Shown here piece by piece: positions 16,183 to 24,325 of a DNA stretch of 45,528 bases. Source of the stretch: an uncultured Clostridia bacterium (GTDB lineage: Bacteria; Bacillota; Clostridia; Christensenellales; UBA1242); contig CALVTR010000011.1 of NCBI GenBank assembly GCA_944362965.1, positions 1 to 45,528 on the forward strand, in the 5' to 3' direction. Below the pieces are notes generated by a model, which saw only the letters and a program-made list of their open reading frames with translations, made no database searches and had not been told where the DNA came from. The position numbers and the translations under genes were made by a program. The stretch's first letter is position 1, and every line of letters begins with the position of its first letter.

Positions 16183-16626
16183 GAGTGAGCGGATTATCCG
16201 CTTATTATCGTGTGCCTTAGGCACTTTTTATCATATAGTGCATTCATGATGACAATTTCTTGTGTTCCAAGAGAACGGGCGGATTATCCGTTTTTTATCG
16301 TTTGATGTGTCAATAACGTATTATGTGCTTATTTCAAGAGAGCGAGACAAAATTTATTTTCGCAACTCAATAGCGATGCAAACTAGGTTTGCTCGCCAAG
16401 TGTAAGGTTTGCGGACAATCGTCCAACATTTGGTTGGAGAGCGGGGATAAACTTTGTTTTTTAGTTTGCTCTGTCGGACAATCGCCAAGCGTCCGGCTTG
16501 AGAGCGGAGATAAATTTTACTCTTTAAATTCTCTTTATCAGACAATCGCCTAACATTTGGTTGGAGAGCGGTGGTAAAGTTTATTTTTTAACTCACTTTG
16601 CCGGATAGTCGCCCAGCGCTTGGGCT
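16183..16626 (+). repeat. Dispersed tandem repeat, locus B (about 6 units), abutting tRNA-Leu
   Basis: Six units begin with GAGAGCGG-like text near 16183, 16265, 16342, 16437, 16500 and 16563. The last three are 62-64 bp long and end with the shared segment (C/G)GACAATCGCC followed by (A/T)A(A/G)C(A/G)TTTGGTTG-like text. The first two units instead carry AGCGGA-TTA-TCCGCT and GTGCC-TTA-GGCAC hairpins. The order of segments mirrors locus A (3961-4224) on the opposite strand. There is no gene in this stretch. It is not CRISPR: units diverge throughout. Confidence 0.7.
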
Positions 16627-16631
16627 GGTGG

Positions 16632-16714
16632 TGCGGAAGATGGGAGTCGAACCCACATGGTATTGCTACCACAAGCACCTGAAACTTGCGCGTCTGCCAT
16701 TTCGCCACTTCCGC
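16632..16714 (-). tRNA. tRNA-Leu (anticodon CAG)
   Basis: On the minus strand the 83-nt gene folds fully: acceptor GCGGAAG/CTTCCGC with discriminator A, D-arm, anticodon stem CAAGT/GCTTG with loop TTCAGGT (CAG at 34-36), a long class II variable arm TGGTA-GCAA-TACCA and T-arm with TTCGACT. CCA is not encoded. The 3' end lies six bases from the last dispersed-repeat unit. Confidence 0.97.
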
Positions 16715-17065
16715 AGATTTTATAACAATATTTTTTAGCATAGCATTTAGTTGTGAGTTGAGAGACATTTATTTAACTCTGTTTTGCTTGGCGTTCAGGT
16801 GTCACTGCCAGTTTAAAATTTGATGAATAAGCAAAAGTTGTCCTCTAATTTTGTATGCTGATTAAAGTATCTTTTTATTTAGAAAGTATTAAAAGTGACT
16901 ATTTTATTATAATATTAAAAAACAGATTAGTCAATTCTATTTTTATTTTTATTTATCAAACAAATTAAAAAATTGACTTATTTTATATTGTGATATATAA
17001 TATTTTAAAGATATTTATAATTTTAACGCAATTAAATATCAAAATTTTAATAAATATAGGATAAT
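16715..17065. other. AT-rich intergenic stretch, no gene seen
   Basis: 350 bp between tRNA-Leu and the next gene. The first part upstream of the tRNA (TTGTTATAAAAT on the minus strand) could be its promoter; a plus-strand promoter for the downstream membrane gene probably lies near 16980-17010 (TTGTGATATATAAT-like). I see no ORF with a ribosome-binding site. Confidence 0.5.
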
Positions 17066-18064
17066 ATGAAATTATTTAAGTCAAATAAATTAAAAAAATA
17101 TAATAGATGGCAAGTTTTGCCTTTTACTTTATCTTTGCCAGAAAGACAATGTTTTTATCAAAAGTTTAAAGAGACAAAAAAGAAAAGTAAAAGCCGTATT
17201 GTGTTTAGAGTAATTTACTGGGTTGGCATTATATTTCTGATGGTCTGCGGCTTTCTCAATATGTCTTATTTTGCCTACGATGCTGTAAACAATCTCGGCA
17301 TGACAATAGCTATTTTTGTGGTTATGGTGGCACTACTTATCACATGTCTTGTTGACGACCTATTAAAATACAAAAAGGGCTACAGAAGGTGGCAGGCATA
17401 TATTACTTATTTAGGGACTGGTTTTTTATTAGTAGCAAGATTATTCCTAAGTTTTAAGGTGTGGTATATTATAGCTTTTATTTTGTATTTAGCACAGCTT
17501 TTGGCGGTGACTTTGCTATGGGTAAAGTTTGGCTCTATGAGAAAAACAGTCAAAATTGATAGAAAAATATATTGCGTGCTTGCACTAATGGCAGCTTTGT
17601 TTATTCTTAATGTTGCGTCACAAAATTATCTTGATTATATGATAGGGGCTTGGGCACTTATTCCAGCGGCTGTGATAAGTATAGCGGCGATAGCACTTCT
17701 TTTCACAGTTTTCAAAAAGTTATTTTTCAAACTTTCACCAAAAGTTTCAACTCGTGTAGGTTTTATATTTTTGGTGGTAATGTTTAGCTTTATGGTCGGT
17801 TGGTGCGGACTTGACGTTATAAACACAACTTTTTCACCGGCACCTGTATATAATAATTATGAAATAGTGGATAAACATATTGATAATGCGTCATCAAGGG
17901 GAGACACCACAGATTTTATAATAACCGTGATTATTGATGGCAGGGAAGTAAATATGGACGTTTCGTCATCAACTTATTATGAAAAAGAGATAGGTGACAC
18001 TCTGCGTGTTGGCTTTTATGAAGGCGGCTTGGGCTTTGGCTTTTATGAAGAATACATTGAATAA
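17066..18064 (+). CDS. Hypothetical multi-pass membrane protein
   Basis: 332 residues. After a basic 45-residue cytoplasmic start (K-K-K-S-K-S-R) seven hydrophobic helices are visible (about 50-70, 77-97, 110-130, 132-152, 168-190, 195-220, 228-250). A C-terminal soluble beta-rich domain of ~70 residues (I-I-T-V-I-I-D-G-R-E-V-N-M-D-V ... L-R-V-G-F-Y-E-G-G-L) follows and resembles the small DUF3592-like domain found after membrane helices. The start ATG 17066 follows AATATAGGAT. I do not recognise a family with a known function. Confidence 0.8.
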   Translation: MKLFKSNKLKKYNRWQVLPFTLSLPERQCFYQKFKETKKKSKSRIVFRVIYWVGIIFLMVCGFLNMSYFAYDAVNNLGMTIAIFVVMVALLITCLVDDLLKYKKGYRRWQAYITYLGTGFLLVARLFLSFKVWYIIAFILYLAQLLAVTLLWVKFGSMRKTVKIDRKIYCVLALMAALFILNVASQNYLDYMIGAWALIPAAVISIAAIALLFTVFKKLFFKLSPKVSTRVGFIFLVVMFSFMVGWCGLDVINTTFSPAPVYNNYEIVDKHIDNASSRGDTTDFIITVIIDGREVNMDVSSSTYYEKEIGDTLRVGFYEGGLGFGFYEEYIE

Positions 18065-18182
18065 ATCTATTTGCTGTGTTTTGCGAAGGAGAGCGATTTG
18101 CCATTGAACAGAGCTATAAACAAAAACTAAAGACTTTTAATATAATGTTGTATGTAAAGTGCAACATTTTTTAAGGTTTTAT

Positions 18183-18716
18183 ATGAATTTTATTTTGGCT
18201 CAAATTTTAGGATTTATTGCCTTGATACTTGTCTGCCTCTCCTACGCGCATAATAATAAAAAGTTGTTTTTAGCCTATCAAATAATAGCAAATGCTTTTT
18301 ATGCGGCTTCCTTTTTAAGTTTAGGCGTGCTTGTTGGCGGACTTAACACAATAATATCAATATTGCGTGTTACTGTTTTATACTTTTTTGAGAAAAAGGA
18401 TATCAAACCGCCTGCATGGCTTTATGTGGTATTCTCTCTTCTATATCTGCTCGCAGGTAATATTTGCTTTCAAAGCAACCTTGATATATTGGCAGTGGTG
18501 GCTTATGAGATTTTCAATATGGCAATGTTTATTCGCGATATTCAGGTCACACGTCTTATGATGATTTTCCCAAATGTCTTAATTGTAATCTACAACATTT
18601 TAAGTCAAACTTACACCAATGCCGCACTTGATATGGTTGAAATAATTGTTTTGATATCAATGGCTATAAAATTTTCTTGGATTATGAAAAATAAAAAATA
18701 TAGATATTTGCTATAA
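18183..18716 (+). CDS. YgjV-family inner membrane protein
   Basis: 177 residues from ATG 18183 (AAGG nearby); an upstream frame start at 18159 is less likely. Six hydrophobic helices occupy nearly the entire protein. The start I-L-A-Q-I-L-G-F-I-A-L-I-L-V-C-L-S-Y and Y-Q-I-I-A-N-A-F-Y-A-A-S-F follow the pattern of the YgjV family, whose function is unknown. It has its own short leader and no clear operon partner. Confidence 0.75.
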   Translation: MNFILAQILGFIALILVCLSYAHNNKKLFLAYQIIANAFYAASFLSLGVLVGGLNTIISILRVTVLYFFEKKDIKPPAWLYVVFSLLYLLAGNICFQSNLDILAVVAYEIFNMAMFIRDIQVTRLMMIFPNVLIVIYNILSQTYTNAALDMVEIIVLISMAIKFSWIMKNKKYRYLL

Positions 18717-18908
18717 AATATTAAAAATAGATGAATAAAACACAAAATTAAATAAAAAATTTATAAAAATAATAAAAAAGCATAAAATTTAATTTAAAAA
18801 TAGAAAAAATTGTATTTTATTATGTTTTTATTGATATTCTTTTGTATTTTTGTCTAAGATAAATAATTTATTTTTTATTGCTCATCTTAAATACGTAAAG
18901 GAGAGTGT

Positions 18909-19646
18909 ATGAAAAGATTTTTTGTGCTGAGTTTGGTGGCGCTTTGCCTAATGGGCGGAATATGCGGAACGGCAAACTTGACAATTCCTAAGGTTATTAG
19001 GAAGGCGGCTGCAGAAGAAGTGGTGGAGTATCAAACGGAAGAAAACTCTTTTGAAGGACTAGAACTTTGTGTTATCGGCAATGCAACAAAAACCGTGTCA
19101 CCAGATAGTGCGAAGATAACAGCAGTGATAGAGACTTTAGATATGGATTTATCAAAATCCAAAGATGCCAACTTTGAAACTTTTGATAACGTGCTTTCAG
19201 CTTTAAAGAAAGCGGGGGTTGATGAAAACAAAATTGTGCTTGACAGTTTTACCTCTTATCCTAGCTATGACTACAATGCGGGTAAAACACTTACAGGCTA
19301 TTATAGCATAACAACATTCACCTTTGATGTTGATAGTCTAGATAACATTAAAACATATATTGACACAATAACCGAAAAGGGTGTGACAAGCATAAGAAAT
19401 ATAAACTATCAGCTATCAAATATGGATGAAGTTTATCAAGACGTTCTTCTTATGGCGATAGACAACGCAAAGGCAAAAGCTGAGAAGGTGACAGGCGGGC
19501 AAGAACTTAACGTTAAAGAAATAAAAGAAGAATATGTCTATTCATGTTCAACGCTTTATAGAACTTATACAGATTCACTTGAGAATAATGCACTTGTTGG
19601 AAATATAGAAGTGTCAGCAAAAGTCACAGTAGAATTTGAAATTTGA
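18909..19646 (+). CDS. Secreted SIMPL-domain (DUF541) protein
   Basis: 245 residues with a signal-peptide-like start (K-R-F-F-V-L-S-L-V-A-L-C-L-M-G-G-I-C-G). The mature part matches the SIMPL/DUF541 fold: V-I-G-N-A-T-K-T-V-S-P-D-S-A-K-I-T-A-V-I-E-T (~52-75), then G-Y-Y-S-I-T-T-F-T-F-D-V, then A-I-D-N-A-K-A-K-A-E-K-V (the usual 'A..A..KA..LA' helix). These are periplasmic or cell-surface proteins of oligomeric, largely unknown function. AAAGGAG precedes the ATG. Ends at TGA, evidence that TGA is a stop codon here. Confidence 0.88.
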   Translation: MKRFFVLSLVALCLMGGICGTANLTIPKVIRKAAAEEVVEYQTEENSFEGLELCVIGNATKTVSPDSAKITAVIETLDMDLSKSKDANFETFDNVLSALKKAGVDENKIVLDSFTSYPSYDYNAGKTLTGYYSITTFTFDVDSLDNIKTYIDTITEKGVTSIRNINYQLSNMDEVYQDVLLMAIDNAKAKAEKVTGGQELNVKEIKEEYVYSCSTLYRTYTDSLENNALVGNIEVSAKVTVEFEI

Positions 19647-19684
19647 TTTGATCTTATGGCTTAAATAAGCCTAGAAAACTCAAA

Positions 19685-19786
19685 AATAAACAAAAAACTG
19701 CAAAGCGAAGTGTAGCCTAGAAGTTAAATACTCTAGAAAAACACTTTAGCATTACAGCTTTTTGCGTAAAGAAATTGTTGTTTATT
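19685..19786. repeat. Long imperfect hairpin element
   Basis: Outer arms AATAAAC/GTTTATT (19685-19691/19780-19786) enclose an inner long imperfect hairpin, AAAAACTG..GC..AAGTGT..CTAGA / TCTAG..ACACTT..GC..CAGCTTTTT. It lies between the SIMPL gene and a convergent terminator. It may be a processed leftover of a mobile inverted-repeat element. Confidence 0.5.
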
Positions 19787-19791
19787 AAATA

Positions 19792-19828
19792 AAAAAAGCC
19801 GCCTATTGAAGCAATAGACGGTCTTTTT
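19792..19828. terminator. Bidirectional terminator
   Basis: GCCGCCTATTG (19798-19808) pairs with CAATAGACGGT (19812-19822) around AAG, flanked by A-run and T-run, serving the convergent SIMPL gene and the minus-strand gene ending at 19855. Confidence 0.85.
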
Positions 19829-19854
19829 GTTTAAGCAAATTTTAAATAGCAAAT

Positions 19855-20418
19855 TTATTCGGCTTCTTGGTCGTCGTGCGCTGGTTCTTCCTGTTCAAAA
19901 GCAATTCGTAAGTCTTTATCTTCAAAAATACCTTGTTCATTGCATGTTGCATAGGTATTTTTAAATTCTTCTTCTTGAATACCATAGATGTCACTAAGGT
20001 CAGTTATGTTTAAATAACCACCAGCCTTGATTGTCATTTCAACAGGTGCACCATCTTTTCCCCATGGCACGTCAAAAGAAATTTCTTCTGGAACCTGTAT
20101 TGCTTCAATAGGTGCTCCAATAGGGGCATGTTTGCCATCTTTTCCTGCTTCTAATTCATATCTTTTAATGAATTTTGCGTGTGGAACGGCATATCTTTCA
20201 CCGTCTGGATTTGTAACAATCCAGTCCGGGTTGCCATTTTCATCAACCTTAACAGCAACGTCTGAAACTTCAACGTGTCCGTCTTTCATAATGGTTGTGA
20301 TTTTTTCGCCTGGCACACCTTTTTCAGCCTCTACTCTAGCATATTTTTTGTAGAATTTTGGCTCAGCTCCTTCAGCTAATTTCTCGTAAACATATTTTTG
20401 CATGTTTTCAATTCTCAT
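19855..20418 (-). CDS. Hypothetical acidic cytoplasmic protein
   Basis: 187 residues, ATG 20418 with GGGAGGAAG. Strongly acidic, no membrane segment. It contains a 'N-P-D-W-I-V-T-N-P-D-G-E-R-Y-A-V-P' stretch followed by H-A-K-F-I-K-R-Y-E-L, a pattern also seen in small phage and bacterial proteins where 'G-D-(W/Y)-(I/L)-V-T' precedes a strand. A mid-region P-I-G-A-P-I-E-A-I-Q-V-P is proline-rich and the C-terminus is very acidic. I cannot give a function. It is preceded by its own promoter region and has no operon partner. Confidence 0.8.
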   Translation of the reverse strand: MRIENMQKYVYEKLAEGAEPKFYKKYARVEAEKGVPGEKITTIMKDGHVEVSDVAVKVDENGNPDWIVTNPDGERYAVPHAKFIKRYELEAGKDGKHAPIGAPIEAIQVPEEISFDVPWGKDGAPVEMTIKAGGYLNITDLSDIYGIQEEEFKNTYATCNEQGIFEDKDLRIAFEQEEPAHDDQEAE

Positions 20419-20504
20419 AAGTCTTCCTCCCTTATGGCTATATTATAACACATATATTTTGTAATTTCCATACTTTTTTAAAATTTGTTGAATTTTAGGT
20501 GCCT

Positions 20505-21305
20505 TTACTCTATTTTGTCAGCGAAATCTTGTTGCAGTTTTGTCTCTTCGCTTTGTGGAGATACAACTTCTTCGCTTGTTTCAACCTTTTCAAAAGTTTT
20601 ATTGTTATTGTCACTAGATATATTTTCTTCTGCCTTTTCTGCTGTCAATTCTGAGTTCGGATTGTCACTATTCTTCTCTGTTTTATTTGATTTCTTTGTT
20701 TTCTTATCTTTCTTTGTATTTTCCCCCTTTTTGTCTTTTGATATGTGAAAGATAGAAAGGATTTTACCAATAAAAAGAATGATATTGTCGGCATGATTCA
20801 TAGAATATTTCTTCATAAAGGCTTTGCCTGAAATAAGCAGGGCGGCAATGACGGCAGAGACAAGAGATGCAATCACGATGCCCACAAAGTCTGACATGCT
20901 TTGCATGATAAGTGCACTTGACACGGCAGCACCCGCAGCACCACTCAAAATACTACATATATCGCCCAAGATATCTGCAACGATTGACGAAACTCGGTCG
21001 GCGTTCTTTTGCAGCATTATAGCTTCCTTTGCTCCGCGAACCTTTCTTGCCGCCATAGCCCTAAAGTTCTTCTCATCGCAGGCGGTCACAGCAACACCTA
21101 TCATATCGGTTATGATTGCAATAATAAGAAAGATGACAATAACAATGATAGCCACCGCAATACTTGCACCGTCAAGTGCAACTTCACTAAGCACACCAAA
21201 TGCCATAGAAAGCGTGAAAGAAAGCACAAGCACAATAAGCGGCCACCTAAAATACTTTACAAATTTTGACTCTTTTTTCTTATCTTTTTTATTGGGGTTG
21301 TCCAT
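20505..21305 (-). CDS. Membrane protein related to CNNM/CorB-type N-terminal domains
   Basis: 266 residues with four hydrophobic helices (~20-40, 47-67, 115-135, 140-160). The text V-A-V-T-A-C-D-E-K-N-F-R-A-M-A-A-R-K-V-R-G-A-K-E-A between helices two and three recalls the DUF21/CNNM-like domain of proteins annotated as Mg/Co transporters, but no CBS domains follow. Instead there is a ~95-residue low-complexity Lys/Asn/Glu/Ser tail. AGGAGAA precedes ATG 21305. Ion transport is a guess from family resemblance. Confidence 0.6.
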   Translation of the reverse strand: MDNPNKKDKKKESKFVKYFRWPLIVLVLSFTLSMAFGVLSEVALDGASIAVAIIVIVIFLIIAIITDMIGVAVTACDEKNFRAMAARKVRGAKEAIMLQKNADRVSSIVADILGDICSILSGAAGAAVSSALIMQSMSDFVGIVIASLVSAVIAALLISGKAFMKKYSMNHADNIILFIGKILSIFHISKDKKGENTKKDKKTKKSNKTEKNSDNPNSELTAEKAEENISSDNNNKTFEKVETSEEVVSPQSEETKLQQDFADKIE

Positions 21306-21335
21306 ATTTCTCCTATAATTTACATTAAATGGGAT

Positions 21336-21524
21336 TTATTTGCCATTTTTTAGCCATTTTAAAAGGGTTTCTTCAACTTCTTTATTCGAATAACTGCCAC
21401 ATAAAACCATTGACAGCGTGCCATATTTTAAGTTTAGCAATTCGGCAAGCTGTTTTGTAGTTATTTTTAAGTCCTTTTTCTTTTGAGCAAGCTTAGCTCT
21501 CTGCATCAGCGTTAGCATAGTCAC
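21336..21524 (-). CDS. Small helix-turn-helix protein coupled to the TROVE gene
   Basis: 62 residues from ATG 21524 (or 57 from ATG 21506). The text K-I-T-T-K-Q-L-A-E-L-L-N-L-K-Y-G-T-L-S-M-V-L-C-G (with the run split by the turn) fits a Cro/XRE-like HTH: helix, turn, recognition helix, then 'L-L-K-W-L-K'. Its start lies inside the 3' end of the TROVE gene in another frame (32-base overlap), implying translational coupling and a shared transcript. A DNA- or RNA-binding accessory of the Ro60-like protein is possible. Confidence 0.65.
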   Translation of the reverse strand: MTMLTLMQRAKLAQKKKDLKITTKQLAELLNLKYGTLSMVLCGSYSNKEVEETLLKWLKNGK

Positions 21525-23007
21525 TTACCTCATCATAGTTTTCGATGATTTTCACTAAATTTCCAAAGCCCTGTTCAGAGAGATTGATCACGTCAAATAT
21601 TTTTTCACTCCATCCGGCTAGAATATTGACATTTTTGCCTTTAAATTGTTGTGTGCCATAGCCTACTAAGTCGATGCCGTGAAACTGGACGTCAGGATTA
21701 ACCTTTTTCATGTATTCGTCAAGAAGTTGCGAGCAAGACATTTCAACAAAAGTATCCTTTCCTTGTATCTTAACAACTCTAGTCATCTGTCTATTGACTT
21801 CATAGTCTGACAAAAGAATGATTCTGTCAACTTTGATTTTGTTGTCAAGAATGTATGCAATAGGCAAACCTACAGCAGTTCCGCCGCCATTGACATCTAT
21901 AGAAAGTGCGTTTGCAATTATGCCAGCTTTCTTTGAAAAGGTGTTGACATAGAGTTTTGTGTCAAAAGAGACCACGATGGACTCTTCGCAGATATAGTTT
22001 GCCATTGACGCAAGCAATGTGGCAATCTCTGCTGGTGTCATTTCACTACGGCTTGATATTCTAGCTGTCATTGAACCGCTCACGTCTATAGCAATCAAAG
22101 TTTTGCCTTGTAATTTTTCTATATTTTGTGTGCTGATTTCAATAGCGTCTTCTAACACTTCAAGAACCTTTGATGTGCAGTTTGGATTTTTTGCAACTTT
22201 TTTATATGCAGAATAAAAGCGGAAGGGCATAATTTTGCTCTTTAATATTGCATTTTTATCAGTTAAAGCCTTGTAAACTTTAGCAATATTGCTAGGACCA
22301 GCATTTAGAATGTTGTTTAGGTTTCTTAGCAATGCCATAGTTCCCACCTTGCCACTATCAATAAGCTCTTCCCATACCTGCTTTGTGTTGCCTTTCGCAG
22401 AGAGTTCTGTTTCCCAAGTGTATGGAGTAGCTAAAGAATCGGCAACTATCTTTTTAAATATCTCGTTATGCTCTTCGTCTTTTGCTTTAGCATGTGTTAA
22501 ACGCAAAACGTCTTTAAAAGATAACTCTTTAGAGCTATTATTGTATTTTCCAAATTGATATTCGTCAAAGTTGTTCATAGCTTGTGCAAGGGCTTTTTTA
22601 AGAGAGTTTGGAATTGGTTTGCCAAAAGTATTTATATAATATGACAAAATTTCAGTGATATCATCTGCCCTGCGGCATACGCCAAGCACTGCATATTTAA
22701 CAAACTCTTTGCCTTTTTCATCGTTTGCAAGAAGGTCGCAAAGCACATGAGAAACACTTCTTAAATTCATTTCATTGCGTGCAAAAACAGCAAGGTTTGC
22801 AACAAATCTTCCTTGTCCTTCAGCTATCAACTTTTTTGCAAGCGTAGCAAGCTCTTTTGAGTTGTCTCCATAGAATTTATTTTCATTAAAAAGGGAAGTA
22901 AGCACCATAGATGCAAGCTTTTCTTTGTCTTTTAATTTAAAAGCAACTTGCCCTTCATTATTTAAAGTTAAATTTGCTTCTTTTTTAGATGAATTGAATT
23001 TTGCCAT
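21493..23007 (-). CDS. rsr: Ro60-like TROVE-domain RNA-binding protein (Rsr)
   Basis: 504 residues, the normal Ro60/Rsr length. Residues ~1-290 are an alpha-helical HEAT-like TROVE ring (start F-N-S-S-K-K-E-A-N-L-T; later A-V-F-A-R-N-E-M-N-L-R-S-V and P-N-S-L-K-K-A-L-A). Residues ~300-500 are a von Willebrand A domain with the MIDAS motif D-V-S-G-S-M at ~308-313 and a later G-G-G-T. Ro60 proteins bind misfolded RNAs through the ring and Y RNAs on its outer face; bacterial Rsr works with PNPase or in RNA repair. No rtcB or pnp gene is adjacent. A large structured RNA gene and twin hairpins lie directly upstream on the same strand. Start ATG 23007 has AGGAGAAAG. Confidence 0.93.
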   Translation of the reverse strand: MAKFNSSKKEANLTLNNEGQVAFKLKDKEKLASMVLTSLFNENKFYGDNSKELATLAKKLIAEGQGRFVANLAVFARNEMNLRSVSHVLCDLLANDEKGKEFVKYAVLGVCRRADDITEILSYYINTFGKPIPNSLKKALAQAMNNFDEYQFGKYNNSSKELSFKDVLRLTHAKAKDEEHNEIFKKIVADSLATPYTWETELSAKGNTKQVWEELIDSGKVGTMALLRNLNNILNAGPSNIAKVYKALTDKNAILKSKIMPFRFYSAYKKVAKNPNCTSKVLEVLEDAIEISTQNIEKLQGKTLIAIDVSGSMTARISSRSEMTPAEIATLLASMANYICEESIVVSFDTKLYVNTFSKKAGIIANALSIDVNGGGTAVGLPIAYILDNKIKVDRIILLSDYEVNRQMTRVVKIQGKDTFVEMSCSQLLDEYMKKVNPDVQFHGIDLVGYGTQQFKGKNVNILAGWSEKIFDVINLSEQGFGNLVKIIENYDEVSDYANADAES

Positions 23008-23078
23008 AATCTTTCTCCTATTATATTATAAAATAAAAACTACCATAAATTTTGTATGGCAGTCAAAAAATATATGGA

Positions 23079-23232
23079 TTTGTGGAGAAACTTTTGAAAA
23101 CGGCTTTTTTCATAATTTTTGACGAAGTATCCGTTTTCGACACTACCACAAACTTAATTTTTGAGCTGCCGAGAAACTTATGAAAAAGGGTAAATATTGA
23201 ACAGCGAAGTAACCCTTTTTCTCACTGCGGCA
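23079..23232 (-). repeat. Two tandem related hairpin repeats upstream of the TROVE gene
   Basis: Copy 1: outer TTTGTGG/CCACAAA (23079-23085/23146-23152), inner GAAAACGG/CCGTTTTC (23096-23103/23131-23138). Copy 2: outer TGCCG/CGGCA (23167-23171/23228-23232), inner AAAAAGGGT/ACCCTTTTT (23183-23191/23212-23220). The loops and internal joints are conserved between copies (GGAGAAACTT vs CGAGAAACTT on one side, GACGAAGTA vs AGCGAAGTA on the other), whereas both stems differ by compensatory changes. That is the signature of conserved RNA structure or of a hairpin-type mobile repeat. Confidence 0.8.
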
Positions 23233-23394
23233 TCGTTTTTACAATATAAATATATGCTAAACGCATTCATTTGTCAAGTGTTTTGACAAAAAAAGTTTAA
23301 AAATTTTATATGAATTTCATATAAAAATTGCAAATTTATATAAGTGTTTTATATATCTTTTATATACTGAATTTAAAAGGGGAATATTGCCAAT

Positions 23395-23982
23395 AAAAAA
23401 TAGAGCCTTTTAAAGGCTCTATCTTAGAAGACAACAAAAACAGTAAACCTTGTGTCATAGGTTCGGTCGGATTTCCCATTCTCGCACTTGATGTCGCCAT
23501 ACAAGCAGTTTCCTTTTAAGCAAGACATAACACCGAATCGCCACTCAGAACACACTATAATCCTATTTTTGCCTGCTCATCACAACAGTCTAGAAGTTTT
23601 CCTTGACAACTAGCGTTATTATTCTCTTATTTTGCAAATATAGTTTCATAAGCAGATATAGTTTTTTGTTGGCCGACAAAAAGTATATGATACCTTAATT
23701 CCCATATATTCACTCAAAGTAGGCTACGCTGCACACGACTTTTACCGCAATGCAGGTTCTTATCCCAGAGAGTGGAATTAAAAAATTGCACCCTGTTGGG
23801 TCTCCGCGATAATTGGGACAAAGTGCTGTATGCCGTTACAGCCTGCCCAAAAATCTTAACTTCCAGCACATGCCCCAGTTTGGGCAACCAAAGCACGCAC
23901 CAGAAACTTCATCGATGTGCCCTTCGACGCTATTTTCTTCGTCTTCCTAATAACGCTGGTTGACTAGAATACTGCATCTTCC
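23395..23982 (-). ncRNA. Large structured non-coding RNA (~585 nt), unassigned
   Basis: No gene-like ORF exists here, yet a strong promoter precedes and a terminator (AGAGCCTTT/AAAGGCTCT, 23402-23420, then a U-tract) ends the stretch. Long-range pairing: minus-strand CAACCAGCGTTATTA (23962-23948) with TAATAACGCTAGTTG (23621-23607), 14 of 15 pairs; next to it CAGT..CTAG (23974-23964) with CTAGACTG (23593-23586). Local hairpins inside include GCTGTA-6 nt-TACAGC nested in TTGGG/CCCAA, ACCC/GGGT and CTGCA/TGCAG. The GC content is above its surroundings. It lacks RNase P, tmRNA, SRP and 6S hallmarks. Size and complexity resemble OLE or ROOL RNAs, but I cannot assign it to either. Its neighbour is an RNA-binding TROVE protein. 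Confidence 0.8.
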
Positions 23983-23988
23983 ACTATT

Positions 23989-24017
23989 ATTATATCATAA
24001 TTGAAAAACAAACGCAA
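23989..24017 (-). promoter_or_regulatory. Promoter of the large RNA
   Basis: On the minus strand TTGCGT (24012-24017), a 17-bp spacer and a perfect TATAAT (23989-23994) place the start near 23982, a few bases before the first paired element of the RNA. Confidence 0.85.
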
Positions 24018-24113
24018 GCGAGACGAAAGTTGGATGAATCATAAGGATAATAAGCAGCGTTATGGATTCAAACGTTGCAAAAATACAAGGCAACTTAAGA
24101 AAATAAAAAACTT

Positions 24114-24161
24114 AAAATAAGCAGGTGTTGTATATAGATGATAAAACGCCTAACTTATTTT
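24114..24161 (-). terminator. Terminator of the XRE gene
   Basis: AAAATAAG..AGGTGTT (24114-24128) pairs with AACGCCT..CTTATTTT (~24144-24161); on the minus strand it is followed by a T-rich run. It separates the XRE gene from the large-RNA promoter. Confidence 0.7.
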
Positions 24162-24325
24162 TAGTGTTTTTTAAAGGTCGTGTTTAGCCAATATTATACA
24201 AAAATAAAAAAAATTTTGCAAAAAATTTTACAAAAATGTTTTGCAAATGGCGTGTGATGTTGTATTATATATGTAAATATACGTTAAAAGTATATTAAAT
24301 CATTTGAAATTTCAAAATATAAAAA

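Noticed and set aside
16183..16626. Possible CRISPR array
   Set aside because: Units share only heads and tails, diverge throughout, are 62-100 bp apart without constant repeats or unique spacers, and no cas genes are in the window.
23714..23963. Short ORFs on both strands within the large RNA
   Set aside because: About 60 codons each, without ribosome-binding sites, and coincident with strongly paired RNA segments.
23395..23982. RNase P, tmRNA, SRP or 6S RNA
   Set aside because: The conserved RNase P core, tmRNA tag frame and tRNA-like ends, SRP Alu/S domains and the 6S size are all absent; the length is ~585 nt.
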